Below are positions 57,199 through 64,000 of a DNA stretch of 64,000 nucleotides, one piece after another; position 1 is the stretch's first letter, and each line of letters starts with the position of its first letter. The position numbers and the translations under genes were made by a program. The notes beneath the pieces were generated by a model. The model had not been told where the DNA came from, made no database searches, and was given only the letters and a program-made list of their open reading frames with translations. Origin of the DNA: Cordilura impudica (Eukaryota; Arthropoda; Insecta; Diptera; Scathophagidae); assembly GCA_963682025.1 (NCBI GenBank), contig OY821518.1:142204529-142268528 (forward strand). The letters run 5' to 3'.

Positions 57199-58199
57199 GG
57201 GTGATTTTTTAAGAGCAATAGGAAAGTTTTCCAAAAAAAAAAACACATAAAATTCAGAAAAATGCATGAAATCTTTATTTGAATCGATAGTACGGTCCAT
57301 ATAATTTAATGTTTGAACATTATTTCATGCAAATGTTGACCGTGACTGCGCCTCAAATGGTCCATCCGCTTAGTCCAATTTTGGCATATTCTTTCCAACA
57401 TTTCGGCCGGTATCTCACGAATAAATGCTTCAATGTTGTCTTCCAATGCGTCAATTGAAGCGGGATTGTCTGTAAAGACATGAGCTTTAACATAGCCCCA
57501 CAAAAAATAGTCTAAAGGCGTTAAATCGCACGATCTAGGCGGCCAATTGACCGGTCCCGAACGTGAAATAAAATGTTCACCGAACGCGCCTCTCAATAAG
57601 TCCATTGTTGCGCGTGCTGTGTGGCATGTGGCACCTTCTTGTTGAATCCACATGTCATGCAAGTCAAGCTCTTGCATTTTGGCCAAAAAAAGTTGGATAT
57701 CATCTCTCGGTAGCGCTCACCATTCACAGTTACGTTTCGATTCGCATCATCTTTGAAGAAGTACGGTCCAATGATGCCACCAGCCCATAAACCGCACCAA
57801 AGTGTGACTTTTTCTGGATGCATTGGTAGCTCTTCCAATGCTTCTGGCTGATATTCACTCCAAAATCGACAATTCTGCTTATTTACGTACCCATTGAGCC
57901 AAAAATGAGCTTCGTTGCTGAACACAATTTTTCGGTAAAAAAGTGGATCTTCGGCCAACTTTCCAAGAGCCCATTCACCAAAAATTCTACGTTGCGGTAG
58001 GTCGTTCGGCTTCAATTCTTGCACCATCTGTATTTTGAAAGGCTTCACATCTAAATCCTTCCGCAAAATTTTCCACGTTGTTGAGTAACAGAGGCCCAAT
58101 TGCTGCGAACGGCGACGAATCGATAATTGATGGTCATCATTAACACTGGCCGATACAGCTGCGATATTTTCTTCAGTTCGCACTCTACGTAAGCGTGTT
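57199..58199 (-). mobile_element. rosa-like (DD41D) mariner, copy B, truncated
   Basis: The left end reads AAAGGGTGATTTTTTAAGAG, matching copy A's terminus at 19797. The other end is truncated near 58199, so the helix-turn-helix N-terminus and second terminal repeat are absent. It retains the middle of the transposase that copy A lacks. Confidence 0.75.
57306..58183 (-). pseudogene. rosa-like transposase, copy B, N-truncated with altered catalytic residues
   Basis: The frame from 58183 reads RTEENIAAVSASVNDDH, IRRRSQQLGLCYSTTWKILR, then IVFSNEAHFWLNG, where the first catalytic Asp (family FSDEAHF) is Asn, and ERYREMISNFFWPK. A run of 7 A (8 in copy A) near 57685 shifts the frame. The remainder (57686-57306) has WIQQEGATCHTA, where the second catalytic Asp is Glu, and CDLTPLDYFLWG with the third Asp, ending IMFKH. 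Both acidic changes, the frameshift and the missing N-terminus make it inactive. Confidence 0.8.
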
Positions 58200-58332
58200 C
58201 GAAACAGCTGTATAACCTGTCATGCAGAATATAGATCAATTTTTGAAACAAATGTGCTAATGCTTTTGCTTTATTTAAAGTAAAAACATTTGATCTTGAG
58301 CCTGAACAATTTCAAACTCAATCATTAATTAT

Positions 58333-58640
58333 ATATTTTATAATATTTTTGTAAAATCCATCGTTATTCCAATATATATTAAAGTCACCCACTATTGTTA
58401 TATAACAATTTAGTTCATTTATCACTTCCAAAAGATTCAAAAATTCCATCCCTGTACCATTTGGTGAGCTATAAACAACAGTAATTATAAATTAGTTGTT
58501 TTTTCATATTTTGCCATATATGCTGTTATCCAGATTTTTATAATCAACAAATATTTTCAGCAATTTTTTTTACATTCCATTTCTTCTTGAAATAAACTAT
58601 AATGCCTCCTATTCTTGAAGCGTATTATATTTCTTGTTCT
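58333..58640 (-). pseudogene. LINE endonuclease fragment, upstream part
   Basis: The minus strand reads SRIGGIIVYFKKKWNVKKI (about 58625-58565), then VVYSSPNGTGMEFLNLLE (58480-58430) and ITIVGDFNIYWNND (about 58410-58365). SPN and GDFN are conserved LINE endonuclease motifs, with GDFN holding catalytic residues. The frame resumes at 57000, beyond the inserted element. Confidence 0.7.
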
Positions 58641-60358
58641 TCAAAATTTTTTGTTGAATGGGTTTCTGATAGTAAATATAATGAATGAATATTTGAAATG
58701 TTTAAAATCTTCAACATTACTCAGTCATAATGGGATTATTAAACTTATTTAAAAAGAGTTAATTAGTTCTAGAAAATAAAACAAATGAATCATTTTTGTT
58801 TTTGTTTATTTCTTCACTCATGATAAATTAATTATTCAGCTGACATAGCTCTTGTGGTTACGGAGATCATTCGTTACAAACAAACGCACCAACGATTTTT
58901 TATATAAAGAAAAAAAATAATGTAAAATTAACTATAAAACTAATGAATGGTAGAATATGATGTCAAATGCGCCCAATAAATTTCCGAATTCTTATATTTC
59001 CAAAACATTCTCAAATGGATGCAACAGAATGACAACTTTTTTATGACACCTGATATATTTTTGTGATGCGTTATGGTCCTATAACAACAAAAACAATCGA
59101 AATTTAAAAATCTATGGATAATATTTTCTGAATTTTCCCGACTTTATCACAATTGAGAATCACTCAACCAATTTCATTATAAAAAACATAAAAAAATTTG
59201 AATTTAATTTACCTCTAATATTATTTTTTATATACTCAATAATTTCGGAGTTATTCAGAATGAAATGATGGAAAAAATTTTTTGAAATATTTTTATATTT
59301 TAAAAATAGAAAATGGCAAAACCTGACACCTTTTATTGCTAAATTTTAAACTACATACATTGCAAACGAGCTATATACCGTGAAAATCTATGGGTAAATG
59401 TTGAGTTGATTCTCAATAAGATAAAGGTACCCGGTTTTGAAAAAATTGCAAATTTTTTTTTAGTTTGGTTGTTTTTATTTAATAAATTATATAAATTTAA
59501 ATAAGTTTTGGTTCTCTTATAAGGAACCAAATAAAATCTCCCATCATATTTTTGTGTCATAATCCCGGATAACGTTGCTCCATGGGCTTAAGTTGTTGTT
59601 GAAATCGTTGTTGTTGAATCGATCGATTTTTGATTAGTTCTGGATTCCGCTAATTTCCTAAAAAGTTCGAAACAGTCAAACGAAATGACTTCCAGATAGC
59701 TTTCACATCAGGTGATAATAATGTATCAAATGTATGGCTTTGGAGTAGTTTTCTTTGTTGTAGACCATTGAAAACGCCTTCAGAAATTTTTCCATCAGAA
59801 TGTTGTTTTTAAATAGGTAGTGCCTTAACAGAATTTTTTACTAATCCAAGCTTGATATTTTGTTATAGTTATAAGCAGCACCATATAGTGTTATAGGTTA
59901 TAACAAGAAGCTATATATACAAATAGTTTCGGGAAAGTAAAAAGGTTTGAAAAAAATTAAAAAAAAAAAACACTTTTACATGTTGAATAGTATATTTTTG
60001 AACACCTTAACAACTTTGAGCATTTAAATGAAGATTATATAAAATTTTGACAACAATAAAAAAAAGTTGTACCAAAAATAAATATCAAAATATTTAAAGA
60101 AAAATAGTGAACAAAGGAACAAAGTGAATATTCGATTATTTTCAAATATTATAAAAGCTATAAAATAAATTGTATATCAGTTTTATTGTTATTTCTAGTC
60201 TTTATAAGGTTAATATATCTATTTGTGAAAATTAAAATTATGTTTAAAGCCATTTTCTTAAATAATAAATAATTATCAATTAATAAAATCCAATTCACGA
60301 CTTATCGGTCAAATGATTGAATATATTACTAACAATAACATGAGAGCTACAAAATATA
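58641..60358. other. AT-rich non-coding stretch
   Basis: No domain or repeat boundary recognised. Short ttgttgttg runs lie at 59590-59620. Confidence 0.45.
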
Positions 60359-60734
60359 TGTAAAGAAACTATATTTCTTTAAATAAGTGGCGCCTTAATT
60401 TAAAATATGCGGCGCACTCTGCCGGTAAAGGCTCGCACATATGACATATGACATATGTGGGATAATAACAACCATGTGTATTCTTATCACACACAATAAT
60501 AAAAATTAATTAATTTAAAATATAAATTATATAAATTCAGATAAACCAACGGGATTAGTAAATTGAAGAATAGACTTTAATTGTCGTTTCTCTATTTACA
60601 GGTACGAGTAAATAGCAATAGTTGTAAATAGTTATTAAATGATTAAAAAAATAAATACTCTATTTACAGAGCAACACTTTGAAGTTTATTTTACTTGTCT
60701 AGTTCCAAAAGGAAAATCAAAGATTCCTCTTATA
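60359..60734 (+). repeat. 5' LTR, 376 bp
   Basis: It starts TGTAAAGAAACTATATTTC and ends CAAAGATTCCTCTTATA. By eye it is identical over its length to 61595-61970. It contains a short tandem (catatgacatatgacatatg) near 60437. Confidence 0.93.
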
Positions 60735-61056
60735 AAACGACAATATCATACTTATCTTTTGCAAAAATTGATTTGTATTTATCAATTAGTTTTTTTATTT
60801 CTGATTTTTTATTTTGATCTAAATGATTTATTTTTATTTCAAAATTTTCTTCTTCGACATGTTCATTAAAATTTAAGGTGTGATTTTTACCTTTTATGCC
60901 TGTTAATACAGCATTTGTTTTTTTATTGTTAGAATTTTCTTCTTTTTTTCCATTATTTGTATTACCTTCAGAAAGTTTTTCAATTTTATTTTCCTTTTGT
61001 AAACATAAAATATCTTTCTGAGAAATTTTTAAGTTTTCATCCTGAATCAAACTCTG
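60735..61056 (-). pseudogene. Inverted pol fragment (start of reverse transcriptase)
   Basis: The minus-strand frame ends with KKLIDKYKSIFAKDKYDIVVL; the YKSIFAKDKYD motif is found just before the RT domain of gypsy-group Pol. The fragment is antisense to both LTRs, the integrase piece and the polypurine tract, so the internal region has been rearranged. Confidence 0.75.
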
Positions 61057-61551
61057 GTGAACAAAATCCGATGTAAAATAAATGAGAAAAATAAAAAACT
61101 AGCGTGGACCACAATCGCAAAAGAATGTGTCAATAAGTACAACGACACAGAACACTCAGTAACGGGTTTTGCACCAAAATATCTATTGTATGGTACAGAT
61201 GTAACAATTTTACCAAGCGAACTAAAACATAAAACAACAGAAGATAATTGGATAAAAGATAAAGAGATAGCATTAAAAAATACGATAAAATCTCATAATT
61301 ACAACAAAAGACTATTTGATAAAAACAGAAAGCATGTTGAGTTCAACATTGGAGATAAAGTATATGTAGAAAATGGAAACAAATTAAACCGGAAAAAATT
61401 AGACGAACTAAAAATTGGACCTTATGAAATTGTGGAAAAGATATCGAAATCAATATACAAAATAAACACAGGCCACATAAAGTCAGAGTCTAACATTTTT
61501 CATATTACAAAACTTACCCCAGCTCTAACACTAGCAGAAGAAGATGAATAG
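61057..61551 (+). pseudogene. Gypsy-type integrase C-terminal part
   Basis: An open frame of 164 codons with YNDTEHSVTGFAPKYLLYG (end of the catalytic core, HS-x-TG-x-x-P-x-x-LLYG), FDKNRKHVEFNIGDKVYV and LKIGPYEIVEKISKSIYKI, a GPY/F module typical of gypsy-like integrases, ending ITKLTPALTLAEEDE. It lacks the zinc-binding domain and most of the core, so it is a fragment, but the remaining frame is undamaged, in keeping with a young insertion. Confidence 0.88.
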
Positions 61552-61582
61552 ACTTAAAAGCAAATGTTGTTATTTTCTTCCC

Positions 61583-61594
61583 CAGGGGGGGAGA
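61583..61594 (+). other. Polypurine tract
   Basis: aggggggggaga-like purine run directly before the TG of the 3' LTR, the expected plus-strand primer site; it fixes element orientation as plus. Confidence 0.8.
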
Positions 61595-61970
61595 TGTAAA
61601 GAAACTATATTTCTTTAAATAAGTGGCGCCTTAATTTAAAATATGCGGCGCACTCTGCCGGTAAAGGCTCGCACATATGACATATGACATATGTGGGATA
61701 ATAACAACCATGTGTATTCTTATCACACACAATAATAAAAATTAATTAATTTAAAATATAAATTATATAAATTCAGATAAACCAACGGGATTAGTAAATT
61801 GAAGAATAGACTTTAATTGTCGTTTCTCTATTTACAGGTACGAGTAAATAGCAATAGTTGTAAATAGTTATTAAATGATTAAAAAAATAAATACTCTATT
61901 TACAGAGCAACACTTTGAAGTTTATTTTACTTGTCTAGTTCCAAAAGGAAAATCAAAGATTCCTCTTATA
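61595..61970 (+). repeat. 3' LTR, 376 bp
   Basis: Same sequence as 60359-60734, followed by a (ta)n run at 61967-61980. Confidence 0.93.
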
Positions 61971-61980
61971 TATATATATA

Positions 61981-62627
61981 CTGTTTAAAAGCAATGGTTG
62001 CCAGTGAATTGGAAATGTCTTCAAATGAAAAGACTTGTTACATGGACATTTGGCCATAAGTTCAAATTTAGAGTTCTTAAAAGAAAAACTGATTACACAG
62101 ACTTGCCACCTGTCCCGTTTTCATCGAGGCAGACCAGTTATAAAGTTGAATGTCCCGTCTCTTGACGCCGTTTTTCCCGTTAAAAAACAGTATTTTTAAT
62201 TAACAATGAAAAAACTAACATATTAAATTTTCTTTTACTGGAGTAGCAACGTTATATTTTGAGTTTTTTATGTCATCTCTGTTACTGTAAAAATGAACCA
62301 ACTTTTGTTTTTAAATAAAAAAAAAAAAAATAAAAAAATTACAAATGCAATGATTTTGAGTATCAGGTTGGCCAAGTTTTTCATAAAAACCATTACAATT
62401 GAGGAGGATGGAGATGTAATATCTGAAATAGCATTAAACTACCATGGTGTAATACATAATTACAGCTGTATGTAACAAGATTGCGGTATAAAACTGCAAA
62501 ATAATTATTTAGTGATTCGATAAAAAGCCGAACGATGGAAGAGACAATTGTTGAGAATTTTTTGGATCCATATTTTATTGAAAATATTTTATGTGACGTT
62601 GGTAGTGGTCACATTTCTATTGCCACA
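61981..62627. other. Non-coding stretch
   Basis: No protein motif or repeat boundary recognised. Confidence 0.45.
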
Positions 62628-63010
62628 TCTATAATATTAATAGGCTAGGCGATATCTTGTGACTGATGTTTTGTTCTACCATTTTATCCCGATTTTGACC
62701 AAACGTATATTATTCGAAAGGTATATGTATCTTTTTAACCGTTTTGCAGATTTTCAGATTTTTAAATTTTTTCCTTTGTTTTGAATAAATTGCATTTAAA
62801 GTTGCTACTAACACATACATAAAATTATACAATGCTATGTGTGTGTTTATTAATGTGTTTGTTAATGTGTTTGTAATAAAAATGAGTTTTATTTTGTGTT
62901 GATTTGTGAATTGGCTATAATTCATTAGCATACTTTTAGAGTCTTTATATAATGGAAAAATAAAATTTCCTAGAATTTGCACTCGAATTTCGAGGGCTGG
63001 AATCTGCTAG
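62628..63010 (+). mobile_element. Non-autonomous Helitron-like element H2
   Basis: It starts TCTATAATATTAATAGGC and ends with the hairpin CTCGAATTTCGAG (62982-62994), then CTAG (63007-63010). It is flanked by A and T. It is 118 bp longer than H1 in the middle, but the ends and several inner blocks (ccgttttgcaga; gtgaattggct) are shared. Confidence 0.75.
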
Positions 63011-63489
63011 TATAAATGAAAACTATTTGAAGTGGTGCTTACATCGAAAGTGTAGAAAAAAATTTTGAAAATCTGAATAATTTTTACTTTTATTAAAATC
63101 CTACTTATAGATATTTAATTTTTTATAAATAACTGGGTACTTTTTTAAGAAAATATGTTTTTTTCTTGATACCGTTAACAAAACAGTGGCAATGCCAGCC
63201 TAAACTAGAATGACACGTGGAGTATAACGATACACACATAGTCATTAAGTCAACAGCAACAACAATTACAGCTATGACACACAAATTATAAAAATTTAGA
63301 ATAACAAAAAATGCAAGAACAACATGGAACAAAAATATTTTTTCAAAAGTTTTTTACGTTTTCATTGAAATCTCAGTATCTATTGAACCGATTTTGATAA
63401 TTGAAAATTGCAACCTATCTGGGACAGGTGAATCATTTCACAAGAAATGAGAAACCTAGCTGCCCTATTAAAGGACTGATTGTGATTTC
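63011..63489. other. Non-coding stretch
   Basis: Nothing recognised. Confidence 0.4.
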
Positions 63490-64000
63490 CGCAGACGGAC
63501 ATCGTTATATCAACTCCGCTTGTTACAAGGGTTCCAGATTTTTATATCCTCCACTCCAGTGTGCAGAGGGTATATATAAGTTTGTCATTCCGTTTGTAAT
63601 AATTAGAAAAAAAATTTTGGACCCCATAAAATATATATATTTGTGATCCTTATAACAACCGGAGTTGATATAGCGATATCCGTCTGTCCGTCTGTGGAAA
63701 TCACGATGACGGCATCAGTCGGGCAGCTAGGGTGCTCGTTGACATAAAAAATAATTCACTAACATCCTGAAAAGTTTGCTATTTAAAATCGGTCGATTAG
63801 GGCCCGAGATTTGAATGAAGAACTAAAAAAAGTCTTGAAAAAATATAATTTTCTATGTTGTTCTTGTCACGATCACGCCCTTAATAGTGCAGCTACAGTG
63901 GTCATTCATAGTGAGAATGATTCACCAAATTCATGGGAAGATTTCTGTTTCAAAAATCATTAAAATCGGTGGAACAGGTCCAGGGAAATCTCTGAAAAAG
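63490..64000. repeat. GTCY-containing dipteran repeat, different from family R
   Basis: ttgtgatccttataacaac, gagttgatatagcgatatcc and gtctgtccgtctgtgg (63682-63697) follow the layout of fly repeats with a GTCY proto-microsatellite. Sequence outside this block is unlike family R. It runs off the window end. Confidence 0.5.

Larger units (their letters stand above)
57041..58332. mobile_element. Inverted-repeat element (about 90-bp arms) with a nested mariner
   Basis: The left arm 57041-57138 (ttaatgattgagcttgaaat ... cacatttgtttcaaaaattt) is matched inversely by about 58238-58332. Arms are highly similar. An imperfect direct duplication of 30-40 bp (cattaattatatat plus AT-rich sequence) lies outside both arms, at 56979 and 58323. 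It is inserted in a LINE endonuclease region and itself contains the rosa-like copy B. Confidence 0.75.
60359..61970 (+). mobile_element. LTR retrotransposon (gypsy-type), deleted and internally inverted
   Basis: Two direct LTRs of 376 bp bound 860 bp of internal DNA. The internal part consists of an inverted pol fragment (60735-61056) followed by a forward integrase C-terminus (61057-61551) and a polypurine tract (about 61583-61594). A TATA duplication flanks the element (60355-60358 and 61971-61974), but the right flank is a TA run, so this is not certain. gag, protease, most of RT and RNase H are absent. Confidence 0.9.

Noticed and set aside
62710..62982. 90-codon minus-strand frame
   Set aside because: It lies inside Helitron-like H2, is not conserved in H1, and is low complexity.
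1..64000. CRISPR arrays, tRNA or rRNA genes, bacterial operons
   Set aside because: No regularly spaced palindromic repeats, cloverleaf signatures or ribosomal motifs were seen; the tandem arrays found have no spacers.

Overview
The window reads as transposon-rich, AT-rich nuclear DNA of a higher fly (Diptera, probably calyptrate/muscoid). This is inferred from low GC, short GT-AG introns, many Tc1/mariner relics and numerous copies of a repeat with GTCY-type (gtccgtccgtct) microsatellites that is typical of fly genomes. No bacterial genes, rRNA, tRNA or CRISPR array was seen.

Only one host gene is supported: two plus-strand coding exons (18762-18906 and 23390-23544) that join in phase across a 4.5 kb intron and encode the Met/Gly/Pro-rich C-terminus of an unidentified protein. 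Its intron holds several transposon relics, and the AT-rich DNA after the stop is probably 3'UTR and flank. A strong splice acceptor at 27900 may mark an alternative last exon.

Region by region. 0-12 kb is a mosaic: a Tc1 relic, a degenerate minus-strand DNA transposon (about 1.16-3.80 kb), gypsy-type integrase and gag debris, a tandem repeat, a second DNA transposon of the same superfamily with clear TIRs and a spliced broken transposase (6692-9229), a LINE (9.46-11.83 kb) and a Tc1 N-terminal relic. 13.3-14.9 kb has two tandem copies of the fly repeat called family R here. 16.8-23.1 kb has ITm relics, a rosa-like (DD41D) deletion derivative and foldback repeats around the host exons. 23.5-37.5 kb is mostly featureless AT-rich DNA with old mariner and Tc1 relics. 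37.6-54.4 kb holds two Transib elements in opposite orientations with, between them, R repeats, a broken LINE, MITEs and a pogo relic. 55-64 kb has two Helitron-like elements, a three-level nest (LINE, inverted-repeat element, rosa-like copy) and a recently inserted but internally scrambled LTR retrotransposon.

The most notable object is the Transib element at 50268-54397. It has an intact 677-codon transposase whose acidic and zinc-binding residues line up with those of RAG1, ends beginning with the RSS heptamer sequence CACAGTG, and an exact 5-bp CGTCG target duplication. A decayed relative (37650-41283) has the same type of ends and a CGACG duplication. The pair gives a view of the RAG/RSS-like transposition system, with one copy that looks coding-competent.
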